Notes under the pieces: model-generated
Databases searched by the model: none
What the model was told of the DNA's origin: nothing
The model's input: only the letters and a program-made list of their open reading frames with translations
From: Fen-1467 sp035519475
GTDB taxonomy: Bacteria > Verrucomicrobiota > Verrucomicrobiia > Opitutales > Opitutaceae
Reading direction: 5' to 3'
Length of the DNA stretch: 10,969 bases
NCBI GenBank assembly: GCA_035519475.1
Contig: DATIWI010000186.1
Span: 1 to 10,969, forward strand
In this document: positions 1 through 6,595 of the stretch, piece after piece
Position numbering within the stretch: position 1 is the first letter of the stretch
Layout: every line of letters starts with the position of its first letter
Program-made: the position numbers and the translations under genes

Positions 1-39
1 GTTCTTGCGGGCGAATTCGGTGCAGTCGTTCAGTTTCAT
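1..39 (-). CDS. 5' end of a gene leaving the window, perhaps PNPOx-like
   Basis: On the minus strand an ATG at 37-39 opens a frame reading MKLNDCTEFARKN that stays open to the window edge. From memory, this resembles the N-terminus of small pyridoxamine 5'-phosphate oxidase-like flavoproteins, which often begin with a Met-Lys-x-x-Asp-Cys-x-x-Phe-Ala pattern before a conserved Asn-Pro segment. Only 13 residues are visible, so the family is a guess and even the gene is not certain. The sequence just upstream on the minus strand (40-80) is A/T-richer than the rest of the window, as expected for a promoter region. Confidence 0.4.
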   Translation of the reverse strand, partial: MKLNDCTEFARKN

Positions 40-181
40 TTTTCGGAGCGTTTTTTGGGAGGGATTTTCGGAGGAGCTGGACAATTCGATCTTAGGGGAA
101 AGAATCGGGACGCGTCTATGTGATTCTTGGCGTGCCCCGGAAAGCACAAAGGATGCTGGCATTGCCGCTCCAATGCTGATC

Positions 182-253
182 GGGCCACGAGCACCTGTCC
201 GCCGTAGCGGCCTAGGCGAAGGCGGAAGCTCGGGCCCTACAGGCAACGGGATG
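182..253 (-). repeat. TGTAGGG stem-loop repeat, copy A (long form)
   Basis: Read on the minus strand, the element starts TGTAGGGCCCGAGC and folds back on itself. GGGCC (182-186) pairs with GGCCC (233-237), one A (187) bulges, and CGAGC (188-192) pairs with GCTCG (228-232). An inner stem TCCGCC (198-203) pairs with GGCGGA (221-226). The 3' part (226-244, aagctcgggccctacaggc) recurs exactly at 326-344 and 404-422. No coding sense is visible. This is an intergenic repeat family of unknown role. Confidence 0.75.
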
Positions 254-268
254 CAATACGGGAGGAAA

Positions 269-296
269 TCTTTGCGTCTTTGTGCCTTGGCTGTTT
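269..296 (+). repeat. Degenerate GCGTCTTTGTGCCTTGG repeat, copy 1
   Basis: The segment around gcgtctttgtgccttggctg recurs in diverged form at 6341-6367 and 6590-6616, sharing the core GCCTTGG(C/T)TG. It lies between stem-loop copies A and B. It is a dispersed intergenic repeat with no visible coding sense. Confidence 0.55.
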
Positions 297-314
297 CCAG
301 CCAGAAGGCTGAAC

Positions 315-353
315 GGGCCACGAGCAAGCTCGGGCCCTACAGGCAACGGGATG
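315..353 (-). repeat. TGTAGGG stem-loop repeat, copy B (short form)
   Basis: This copy has the same outer stem as copy A: GGGCC (315-319), bulged A (320), CGAGC (321-325), GCTCG (328-332), GGCCC (333-337). The inner stem-loop of copy A is absent, leaving a tight CAAG apical loop. The flank aggcaacgggatg (341-353) also matches copy A (241-253). The two copies differ cleanly by the presence or absence of the inner hairpin. Confidence 0.75.
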
Positions 354-371
354 GCTGCAGTGCGCGACCTT

Positions 372-422
372 GCTTGCCTCGCCGAAGCCTTGAGCGAAGG
401 CGGAAGCTCGGGCCCTACAGGC
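372..422 (-). repeat. TGTAGGG stem-loop repeat, copy C (partial)
   Basis: The right half (394-422) is identical to copy A, but the left outer arm is replaced. A weaker fold remains: GCTT (372-375) with AAGC (404-407), and CGCC (380-383) with GGCG (399-402). It looks like a decayed or recombined copy. The stretch from 423 to the thymidine kinase gene holds only a direct repeat, CTCTGTGGC at 511-519 and 541-549, and no gene that I can support. Confidence 0.6.
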
Positions 423-565
423 TCCAAAATCCGAACTCCAAACCATCCCCCCTCTCAGCGCCTGCCACCGCGCTTGTGGCCATCTGAATCAGTGCGGACA
501 AGAATAGTCGCTCTGTGGCCTCCCGCCGGGGCTCGGTGGACTCTGTGGCGAATGATTGCCGCCGC

Positions 566-1147
566 TCAGGCATGCGCGCGGCCTTCCTTGAAATGGCGGC
601 GGCAGACGGAGACGTACCGGTCATTGCCGCCGATTTCGATCTGCGCGCCCTCGCGCACGACGTTGCCCGCGGCGTCGACCCGCAGCACCATCGTGGCCTT
701 CCGGCCGCAGTGGCAGATGGTCTTGATCTCGGTAAGCGTGTCGGCCCAGGCGAGCAGCGCCGCGCTGCCTTCGAAAAGGTTGCCCTGGAAATCGGTGCGC
801 AGGCCGTAGCAGAGCACGGGGATGTCGAGCACATCGACCACGTCGCTGAGCTGCTGCGCCTGTTCACGCCTGAGGAACTGCGCCTCGTCCACCAGCACGC
901 AGGCGAGGGGCCGGGCGGCGTGCTCGGCGCGGACGCGTTCGAACAGGTTGTCGGCGGCGCTGAACGCCGTGGCGTCGGCGGCGAGGCCGATGCGCGACAC
1001 GATCCGGCCGACCCCGGCGCGGCTGTCGATGGCCGGGGTGAATTTCAGCGTATGCAGGCCGCGTTCGTTGTAGTTGTAGCTCGACTGGAGCAGGACCGTC
1101 GATTTGCCGGCGTTCATCGACGAGTAATAGAAATAGAGCTTCGCCAT
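566..1147 (-). CDS. tdk: Thymidine kinase, type II (TK1-like)
   Basis: This enzyme phosphorylates thymidine to dTMP with ATP in the cytoplasmic pyrimidine salvage pathway. The 193-residue length fits bacterial type II enzymes. Visible features are a P-loop SSMNAGKST (9-17) and DEAQF (87-91), with Glu88 as the expected catalytic base. Cys145, Cys147, Cys182 and His185 form the expected structural zinc site, and Tyr178 sits just before the last pair in the thymidine-binding lasso region. The ATG at 1145-1147 puts the P-loop at its usual distance from the N-terminus. No Shine-Dalgarno sequence is evident. The gene is divergent from the WYL regulator and stands alone; nothing in its neighbours suggests a shared job. 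Confidence 0.95.
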   Translation of the reverse strand: MAKLYFYYSSMNAGKSTVLLQSSYNYNERGLHTLKFTPAIDSRAGVGRIVSRIGLAADATAFSAADNLFERVRAEHAARPLACVLVDEAQFLRREQAQQLSDVVDVLDIPVLCYGLRTDFQGNLFEGSAALLAWADTLTEIKTICHCGRKATMVLRVDAAGNVVREGAQIEIGGNDRYVSVCRRHFKEGRAHA

Positions 1148-1399
1148 GGCGCACCGTGGTAGGCGGCCCGGCGACGGGTGGCAATGCTGCTGAAGAAGAG
1201 GTCGGAGGTCAGACGACAGAGCGCAGAGGACGGAGGTTGACGGTCGGAGGCCGGGGTCAACAGGGGCGGTCCCTGCGATGCACGGTGGCGATCACCATGA
1301 TCCCCGTGATTCGCAGAGACGCCTGGGAGGGACCGTGGCCGGCGGTTGCGCGCAGAAACGGCATTGTCGTCCGGCGGCGAAAGCCTACAAGAGGCGGCG
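1148..1399. other. Divergent spacer between tdk and the WYL regulator
   Basis: This 252-base spacer must hold the promoters of both divergent genes, but I see no convincing -35/-10 pair. It contains a G/A-rich run of degenerate short repeats (about 1195-1255), an inverted repeat GTTGAC (1236-1241) with GTCAAC (1256-1261), and a wider one, CGGTCCCT (1267-1274) with AGGGACCG (1328-1335). Either could be an operator; neither is proven. Confidence 0.4.
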
Positions 1400-2362
1400 A
1401 TGAATCGCACCGACCGGCTCGTGGCGATGGTGATGTTCCTGCAGGGGCGGCGGCTTGTTCGCGCCGAGGAACTGGCCGGCCATTTCGAGATCAGCGTGCG
1501 CACGGTCTATCGCGACATCGCGGCGTTGAGCGAGGCGGGCGTGCCCATCGCGGGCGAGGCGGGAGTGGGCTACAGCCTCATGAAAGGCTATCACCTGCCG
1601 CCGGTCATGTTCACGGCGGACGAAGCCTCGGGCCTCTTCGTCGGCGGCGAGATGGTGCGGCGATTCACCGACGCCTCGCTGCAGGCGCCCATGCGGTCGG
1701 CGCTGGAGAAGCTGCGCGCGGTGCTGCCCGCCGACCGCCAGGAGTACGTGGACCGGCTTGTGCGGCACACGGTCATCTCCGGCCTGGCCTCCGGCGCGGG
1801 ACCCGATCCGGCGGCGCAGCCATGGCTGCTCACCGTGCAGCAGGGCGTCGTCCAGCGTCGCGTCCTGCGCATGACCTACCACGGGCTCGACCGCGATGAA
1901 GACACCGATCGCGATGCCGAGCCGCTGGGCGTCGTGTTCTACGGCGGGGCGTGGTCAATGGTCGCGTGGTGCCGCCTGCGCAGGGACATCCGGCATTTCC
2001 GGATCGACCGCATCCGCCGACTGGAACTGCGGGATGAACGCTTTCCGCCCCGGCCCGGATTCTCGCTCGCCAAGCATCTCGAGCAGAATGTGGCCAAGGG
2101 TGAAATCATCCCGGTGCGGATCTGGTTCGCGCGCTGGGTCCAGGAGCGCGCGCGCCGGGAAAGCTACGCCACGATGACGCTCGAGCGAACGCGGAGCGGC
2201 GGGGCCGAGTTCTCGCTGACGACCTCCTCACTCGACTGGGCGGCACGCTGGGTCCTGTCGTTTGGCGGCGAGGCCGAAGCGTTGGCGCCGGAACGGCTGC
2301 GCGAGCTGGTTTGCCAGCACGCCGAGGCGTTGGCCAAACGGCACACAGCGAGCGGGTTGTGA
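1400..2362 (+). CDS. YafY-family WYL-domain transcriptional regulator
   Basis: This is a DNA-binding regulator, presumably controlling nearby genes and itself. The N-terminal helix-turn-helix covers residues 4-58, with recognition helix SVRTVYRDIAAL (32-43) and wing GEAGVGYSL (52-60). A linker (70-140) leads to the WYL domain (about 145-210), which binds a small ligand in this family. The tripeptide that names the domain reads Trp185-Ser-Met here rather than Trp-Tyr-Leu. The C-terminal part (236-316) fits the WCX extension. At 320 residues it is normal length. The ATG at 1400 follows a GAGGCGG stretch (1391-1397) and places the HTH at the very N-terminus, as usual; an upstream TTG at 1346 would add 18 atypical residues. 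The next gene is co-oriented. Confidence 0.9.
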   Translation: MNRTDRLVAMVMFLQGRRLVRAEELAGHFEISVRTVYRDIAALSEAGVPIAGEAGVGYSLMKGYHLPPVMFTADEASGLFVGGEMVRRFTDASLQAPMRSALEKLRAVLPADRQEYVDRLVRHTVISGLASGAGPDPAAQPWLLTVQQGVVQRRVLRMTYHGLDRDEDTDRDAEPLGVVFYGGAWSMVAWCRLRRDIRHFRIDRIRRLELRDERFPPRPGFSLAKHLEQNVAKGEIIPVRIWFARWVQERARRESYATMTLERTRSGGAEFSLTTSSLDWAARWVLSFGGEAEALAPERLRELVCQHAEALAKRHTASGL

Positions 2363-2373
2363 CGGGGCAAAAC

Positions 2374-2399
2374 CCTCCTGACATAGGGCTGTCAGGAGG
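2374..2399. promoter_or_regulatory. Perfect 10-bp inverted repeat, candidate WYL operator
   Basis: CCTCCTGACA (2374-2383) and TGTCAGGAGG (2390-2399) are perfect inverted arms around TAGGGC. The site lies 12 bases after the WYL regulator stop and 53 bases before the proposed SRPBCC start. No T-tract follows, which argues against an intrinsic terminator. A CTGACA-spacer-TGTCAG dyad beside a YafY-type regulator fits an operator for the downstream gene. That role is inferred from position and symmetry. Confidence 0.5.
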
Positions 2400-2452
2400 T
2401 CGTGATAGAGTGCGGCCGTTCGTTCAACGCACTCTGTCAACCCTCGATCGCC

Positions 2453-3364
2453 ATGATGCTCCACGATCATTTCATGGGATTCCGCTTCCGGGCGGAATCG
2501 AATGCGCCGACCGATGCCCGCGGGCCGTCCGCCTGCGCCCGCACGGTCATCCTCACGGTCCCCGCGGCACCGGAAACCGTCTTCAACTTCCTGGCCGATG
2601 TGGAAAATCTGCCGCGCTGGGCGGCCGGTTTTTGCGAGCGGCTCGAGATCTCCGCGGGCCGCTGGACCGCGCTCACGTCCTATGGCGATCTCTGGATCGA
2701 ACTCGCGGCCGACGTCCGCGCCGGGTCGATCGACCTGCTCGCCGCGGAGGACGCCGGGCTATTGGAACCATTGTTCTCGGTACACATCGGCCATGCGCCG
2801 GACGGTGGCACGCGCATCCGATTCTTGCTGGAGCCGCGGGCGGGCTATGGCGCGGAATGCCATGAGCGCCACTACCGCGAGTTCCTTCTGGATCTGCGCG
2901 GACTGCTGGTGCGTTTTGGCGGGGGCGATCTGAAAGCCGAGATCGAGGCGTCGAGACCGCCGGCCGGGCGACGGCACGAAGCGCGACCCGAGATCGCGCC
3001 CGCCGGGGCGGGCGCGGTGGAATTGCAGCGCGCGTTCGATCGCTCGTGGACGGGTCTCGGGGGCAGCCTGTTCGAACGGCTGAGGCCAGGGGCCTGGGAG
3101 CCGCACGGAGCGGGACCTGGGCGCGAACTCCCGATGAACGGGTCGGGTTCCGTCCAGCCAGCTCTTGCGGTGCTCCGGCCCGTTACGCGCCGGGCGCTGG
3201 GGGTCGGGGGAGGCGCGACGAGCGGGCGCGCGCCGCAAGAGCCCAAGGAAGGTGCGGCCGGGCGCGAAGCTTGCGAAAGAGGTGCGGCGCGGCCGGTCGA
3301 GTTGCGACCATGGTATGACGATATCCCGGCGACACCGGGCTTCGGGTTCCGCGGTCTGCTCTGA
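2453..3364 (+). CDS. SRPBCC-domain protein (polyketide cyclase-like), odd tail
   Basis: Residues about 31-155 form a SRPBCC/START-like domain: a first strand TVILTVPAAPETVFNFLADV, then ENLPRWAAGF, then strands and a final helix (HERHYREFLLDLRGLLVRF). Such domains bind hydrophobic ligands in a deep cavity; substrate and reaction are not predictable here. The ATG at 2453 (with a second at 2456) is chosen over a GTG at 2402 because the latter abuts the inverted repeat. The open frame continues for 140 residues past the domain. This tail is Gly/Ala/Pro/Arg-rich, has no visible fold, and loses the strong G/C third-position preference after about 3080. It may be a run-on after loss of the original stop or a frameshift. 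The gene follows the WYL regulator and is probably under its control. Confidence 0.7.
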   Translation: MMLHDHFMGFRFRAESNAPTDARGPSACARTVILTVPAAPETVFNFLADVENLPRWAAGFCERLEISAGRWTALTSYGDLWIELAADVRAGSIDLLAAEDAGLLEPLFSVHIGHAPDGGTRIRFLLEPRAGYGAECHERHYREFLLDLRGLLVRFGGGDLKAEIEASRPPAGRRHEARPEIAPAGAGAVELQRAFDRSWTGLGGSLFERLRPGAWEPHGAGPGRELPMNGSGSVQPALAVLRPVTRRALGVGGGATSGRAPQEPKEGAAGREACERGAARPVELRPWYDDIPATPGFGFRGLL

Positions 3365-3569
3365 GCGGCCGTCCGTCGCGGCGGCCGGGGTGACGAGGGC
3401 GGAGGGGGCGGACGGGTTCCCTTCCGCGTCCTGACCGGCCTTCGCCCAAGCGCTGCGGCCATTGCCGGGCTTCGGCGCGACGAGCCGGCACAGCGAGCGC
3501 CGGCCGCTTCTCCTTGCGAGGAGGTCGGGACTTCTGCCTTTTGCCTTCTTCCTTCTAACTTGGGCGTTC
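3365..3569. other. Spacer between convergent genes with pyrimidine repeat
   Basis: This 205-base spacer separates the convergent SRPBCC and VOC genes. It holds a pyrimidine-rich degenerate repeat built on CTTCTGCCTTTTGCCTTC (3531-3557). No gene is apparent, and I found no hairpin with a T-tract that would serve as a terminator. Confidence 0.45.
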
Positions 3570-4067
3570 TCACGCCGGCTCGGCGAGCAGGCCGCCCAGG
3601 TCGAGCGGACGGGTATACATGGCCACGCCGCCGTCCGGCGAACGCGGCCATTCCTCGCGAGGGCGGTCGCGATAGAGTTCGACGCCATTGTCGTCAGGAT
3701 CGCGCAGATAGAGCGCTTCGCTGACGCCATGGTCCGCCGCGCCTTCGAGCGGGATGTGGGCGCGCCGGAGGCGGCGAAGCGCGTCGGCCAGCGCGGCGCG
3801 GCTGGGATAGAGAACGGCCACGTGATAGAGGCCGGTCGTGCCCGGCGCCGGCGGCTTGCCGCCGAGGCTCTCCCACGTGTTGAGCCCGATATGGTGATGG
3901 TAGCCTCCTGCCGAGATGAACGCGGCCTGCGGACCGAACCGCTGCATGAGCTGGAAGCCGAGCACGCCGCAGTAGAAGTCCAGCGCGCGTTGCAGGTCGG
4001 CGACCTTGAGGTGGACATGTCCGATGCGGACGCCGGGATCGATCGGTGGGATGGAGTTTGAAGCCAT
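3570..4067 (-). CDS. VOC-family protein, catechol 2,3-dioxygenase (CatE)-like
   Basis: This 165-residue protein has two paired beta-alpha-beta-beta-beta modules of the vicinal oxygen chelate fold (about 14-62 and 80-132). Candidate metal ligands are His19 in GHVHLKV, His82 in LYHVAVL and Glu130 in GVELY, the usual His/His/Glu set. YHHHIGLNTW (56-65) and the end RDRPREEWP (133-141) resemble the N-terminal half of CatE-type extradiol dioxygenases, which are about 280 residues, so this is a single-unit version. The substrate cannot be named. The ATG at 4065-4067 is preferred because the sequence upstream of it in the same frame has no family character. It converges on the SRPBCC gene, and small VOC enzymes are plausible partners of a YafY-type regulator. 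Confidence 0.85.
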   Translation of the reverse strand: MASNSIPPIDPGVRIGHVHLKVADLQRALDFYCGVLGFQLMQRFGPQAAFISAGGYHHHIGLNTWESLGGKPPAPGTTGLYHVAVLYPSRAALADALRRLRRAHIPLEGAADHGVSEALYLRDPDDNGVELYRDRPREEWPRSPDGGVAMYTRPLDLGGLLAEPA

Positions 4068-4143
4068 GGCGGCAGGTTGTGGCGGTTCCACCGAAACGCA
4101 AAGGCAACCGGGTCGGTTCGTGAGATTTCGGCAATCGGCGAAT

Positions 4144-4170
4144 TGTAGGGCGCGGTCGCCGAACCGCGCC
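4144..4170 (+). repeat. TGTAGGG stem-loop repeat, copy D
   Basis: TTGTAG is followed by GGCGCGGT (4149-4156), loop CGCCGA, and ACCGCGCC (4163-4170), a perfect 8-bp stem. The 5' flank and loop match copy E while the stem differs. It lies in the 319-base spacer (4068-4386) between the divergent VOC and histidine kinase genes, so a terminator role is unlikely. Confidence 0.75.
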
Positions 4171-4182
4171 GAATCGTAACAT

Positions 4183-4210
4183 GGCGGCATTCGGCGATGC
4201 CGCCCTACAA
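4183..4210 (-). repeat. TGTAGGG stem-loop repeat, copy E (inverted)
   Basis: On the minus strand TTGTAG is followed by GGCGGCAT, loop CGCCGA, and ATGCCGCC (stem arms 4197-4204 and 4183-4190). Loop and flank equal copy D; the paired bases differ. The two copies face opposite ways, 12 bases apart. The rest of the spacer to 4386 shows no gene and no clear promoter; an AGGAGG at 4355-4360 is too far from the kinase start to act as its ribosome site. Confidence 0.75.
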
Positions 4211-4386
4211 CGCCTCGATCCGCGACGTCGGAAGCCCGCTGATGCCCACTCCCGCGGGCGCCACGGGTGGCCCGCCAGAAACTTGGGAACTTGGACGCTG
4301 GATCGCGTACGAAGCCACGCTACCGCCCGCATGCCAGCCCGACGCTCTCGTCTCAGGAGGAACCAGCCCGCCCTCCAGCCGGAACC

Positions 4387-6294
4387 ATGAGACTCTCCAC
4401 GCGCATCCTGCTTTCAATGGTCATGTTGGCGGCGTTCACCGCCGGCGCGACGGGGCTGATCTCGTACTGGTATCTCGAGCGCACGGTGCCGGCGGTCGAA
4501 TCGGCGCAGGCTGAGGCGCCCGCGGCCGCGACCGGCGCCGGGGAGCGCGCCCAGCAGGCCCAGCAGGACGCACTGGTGATCCGCCGGGCGAGCCTCCTGG
4601 CCGGCCTCGTCTCGGTGGCGGTCGCGGTGATGCTGGCGCTGTGGTTGTCGCGTTGGCTGACGCGGCCGCTGCGGCAGATGAGCGCAGCCGTGCAGGCGTT
4701 TGCCCGCGGGGGCTCCGCAAAGCTGCCCGTCGGCGCCGCCGGGTCCATCGGCCAGTTGGCCCGGGCCGTCGGGCAAATGACCGCGGAGATCCAGGCCAAA
4801 ACCGCCGCCATGCAGGCGCAGATCGAGGAACGCCAGCGCGCCGAGCGGACCCTGGCGGGATTGATCGCGGCCAACCCTCTCGCCATCGTCGTGACCGACG
4901 CGCGCAGCGAAGTGCACCTGGTCAACGGCGCCGCGGTCACGCTTTTCGGCCGCCCGCGGGAGGAACTGCTGGCCCGCCCGTTTCCCTACGCCCTCGAACT
5001 CGGCCGCGTCATCGAGGTGGAGGTCGCCCGGCCGGACGAAAAACGATCGGCCGAGCTCTGCGTCGTGCCCGTCGACTGGCAAGGGAGCCCGGCATTCCTG
5101 GCCATCTTGGCTGATACGACCGAGCGCAAGCGGCTGGCCGCCCAGCTCCGCCAGGTCCAGAAGATGGAGGCGATCGGCCGGCTGGCGGGCGGTGTCGCCC
5201 ACGATTTCAACAATCTGCTGACGATCATCCGGATGTCGATGGATCAACTGGCGGGCGATCCCATCGCCACCACCCCGCGCGCGCAGGAGCTGTTGAACGA
5301 GATCCGCTCTGCCGGTGAATGGGGGGCGTCGCTGGCCGCGCAGTTGCAGACCTTCAGCCGGAAATCGAGCGGCGCGGTGATGGCGGTGGACCTGAACGCT
5401 GTGATCCGCGAGTTGGAGCGGCTGCTCCGGCGCCTGCTCGGCGAGGATATCGAGTTTGCCACGGTCCTCGGCGAAAATGTGGGGGCGATAAAGGCGGATC
5501 CTTCCCACCTTGAGCAGGTGATCATGAACCTGGCGGTGAATGCCCGCGAGGCGATGCCCCGCGGCGGACGCCTGACCATCGAGACGAGCAGCGTCGAGCT
5601 CGACGAGGCGTACGCCCGCCAGCATTTCGGAGTGCCGGCGGGTCCGTATGTGCGCCTGGCGGTCTCGGACACCGGCCGGGGCATGAGCGAGGAGATCAAA
5701 GCGCACATCTTTGAGCCGTTCTTCACCACCAAGGAGGGCGAGCAGGGCAGCGGGCTCGGCCTGGCCACCGTGTACGGCATCGTGAAACAGCTGGGCGGCA
5801 ATATCACCGTCTACAGCGAGCCGGGGCAGGGGACGGCGTTCACCATCCACCTACCGCGGCGCACCCCCGGGGTCGGCTCGACGCCGATGCAGCTGCCGCG
5901 GTTCGAGATCGCGGTCGGCCACGAAACCATTCTCCTGGTCGAGGACAACGCGACGATCCGGCAGTTGACACGCGTCGTGCTGGAATCGTGCGGCTACACG
6001 GTGATCGAGGCCGAGGACGGCGTGAAGGCGTTCGAAGCGGCCGCGGCGACGCCGGGACGCATCGACCTCGTGGTCACCGACGTCGTCATGCCGCGGATGG
6101 ACGGCCGGCAGCTGGTGGACCGGCTGCGGCAGTCGCATCCCGGGATCCGGGCACTCTTCATGTCCGGCTACACGGACGACACGGTGGTGCGCTATGGGGT
6201 GATTGAGGCGAGCGCGGCGTTCATCCAGAAGCCGTTCAGCCCGGCGAGTCTGGCAAACAAGGTCCGGGCGGTGCTGGACGAGCTGCCGCTGTAG
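4387..6294 (+). CDS. Membrane hybrid sensor histidine kinase (HAMP-PAS-HK-REC)
   Basis: This inner-membrane two-component sensor has 635 residues. TM1 is about 7-27, followed by a short Ala/Gln-rich external loop (28-66) and TM2 about 69-88. Then come HAMP (89-140), a coiled coil with a PAS-like domain (about 150-245), and HisKA with AGGVAHDFNNLL, phospho-acceptor His272. The HATPase has an N box around Asn381/Asn385, G1 DTGRGM (428-433), FEPFFTTK (442-449) and G2 GSGLGLA (454-460). The C-terminal receiver (512-633) has acidic pair Glu519/Asp520, phospho-acceptor Asp565, Ser593 and Lys615. All catalytic residues are present. The ATG at 4387 starts directly before TM1; upstream in-frame codons lack family character. 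No separate response regulator or output gene is adjacent, so the target is unknown. Confidence 0.92.
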   Translation: MRLSTRILLSMVMLAAFTAGATGLISYWYLERTVPAVESAQAEAPAAATGAGERAQQAQQDALVIRRASLLAGLVSVAVAVMLALWLSRWLTRPLRQMSAAVQAFARGGSAKLPVGAAGSIGQLARAVGQMTAEIQAKTAAMQAQIEERQRAERTLAGLIAANPLAIVVTDARSEVHLVNGAAVTLFGRPREELLARPFPYALELGRVIEVEVARPDEKRSAELCVVPVDWQGSPAFLAILADTTERKRLAAQLRQVQKMEAIGRLAGGVAHDFNNLLTIIRMSMDQLAGDPIATTPRAQELLNEIRSAGEWGASLAAQLQTFSRKSSGAVMAVDLNAVIRELERLLRRLLGEDIEFATVLGENVGAIKADPSHLEQVIMNLAVNAREAMPRGGRLTIETSSVELDEAYARQHFGVPAGPYVRLAVSDTGRGMSEEIKAHIFEPFFTTKEGEQGSGLGLATVYGIVKQLGGNITVYSEPGQGTAFTIHLPRRTPGVGSTPMQLPRFEIAVGHETILLVEDNATIRQLTRVVLESCGYTVIEAEDGVKAFEAAAATPGRIDLVVTDVVMPRMDGRQLVDRLRQSHPGIRALFMSGYTDDTVVRYGVIEASAAFIQKPFSPASLANKVRAVLDELPL

Positions 6295-6307
6295 GCGGGA
6301 CGCCCGC
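6290..6307 (+). terminator. Short hairpin at the kinase stop, weak terminator
   Basis: GCGGG (6295-6299) and CCCGC (6303-6307) form a 5-bp stem with loop ACG directly after the TAG stop (6292-6294), followed by only TT. The sequence TGTAGG just before the stem matches the lead of the intergenic TGTAGGG stem-loop family, so it may be another family member overlapping the stop codon. Confidence 0.4.
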
Positions 6308-6310
6308 TTG

Positions 6311-6367
6311 AACCGCCAAGACGCCCAGGCACCAAGGATTGCTTGGCGTCCTTGCGCCTTGGTTGTT
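6311..6367. repeat. CCAAGACGCC / GCGTCCTTGCGCCTTGG imperfect inverted repeat
   Basis: The left part (aaccgccaagacgcccagg, 6311-6329) and right part (gcttggcgtccttgcgcc, 6341-6358, then ttggttg) are imperfect inverted copies. The right part matches the repeats at 269-296 and 6590-6616. It ends 16 bases before the small Cys-rich gene. Confidence 0.55.
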
Positions 6368-6382
6368 CACTCCGCCGAAGCC

Positions 6383-6595
6383 GTGACATTCACCTGCCCG
6401 CATTTCGACATCGGCCGCAATTACTGCCTGCGGCTGGGGGCCGATTGTCTGCCGGGCCGGCCCGGCTGCGTGCTGGCGAAGAACTCGACTTTCGCGGTCC
6501 CGGTGGCGGAACGCCTGTCCGGGTCGCCGACCCGGAGACGGAATGCCAGTTCCCGTCTGAAAAACAAAGGCGCCAGGAGACCCGGGAGCGCTTAG
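6383..6595 (+). CDS. Small four-cysteine protein, function unknown
   Basis: From a GTG at 6383 the frame encodes 70 residues beginning VTFTCPHFD, with Cys5, Cys15, Cys22 and Cys29 and the motif GADCLPGRPGCVL (19-31), then STFAVPVAERL (35-45). The Cys spacing C-x9-C-x6-C-x6-C with an early His (7) suggests a small metal-binding or disulfide fold. I do not recognise a named family, though the pattern looks like a conserved small protein rather than chance coding. A GAAG at 6377-6380 lies before the GTG. From about residue 57 the sequence turns basic and runs into an intergenic repeat, and the stop codon (6593-6595) lies inside that repeat. The native C-terminus may therefore have been lost. The gene may be co-transcribed with the kinase, 88 bases upstream. 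Confidence 0.5.
   Translation: MTFTCPHFDIGRNYCLRLGADCLPGRPGCVLAKNSTFAVPVAERLSGSPTRRRNASSRLKNKGARRPGSA
6518..6536. repeat. Perfect 8-bp hairpin inside the small Cys-rich gene
   Basis: TCCGGGTC (6518-6525) and GACCCGGA (6529-6536) pair perfectly around GCC. It lies just after the conserved-looking part of the four-cysteine protein. No T-tract follows. It could be a terminator or stability hairpin of a formerly shorter gene. Confidence 0.4.

Noticed and set aside
1236..1261. GTTGAC-N14-GTCAAC as a fifth member of the right-end palindrome family
   Set aside because: The hexamers are in the opposite order, the loop is 14 bases and the flanks do not pair, so the likeness is probably chance.
2374..2399. 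Intrinsic terminator for the WYL regulator
   Set aside because: The stem is followed by GTCGTGATAG with no T-tract. The operator reading is preferred but a weak terminator is not excluded.
2759..4018. Long minus-strand open frame across the SRPBCC gene and VOC gene
   Set aside because: It overlaps two recognisable domains in other frames and its translation is Arg/Ser/Pro-rich without any motif.
4414..5850. Long minus-strand open frame opposite the histidine kinase
   Set aside because: The plus strand encodes all kinase boxes in order, while the minus frame has no recognisable domain.
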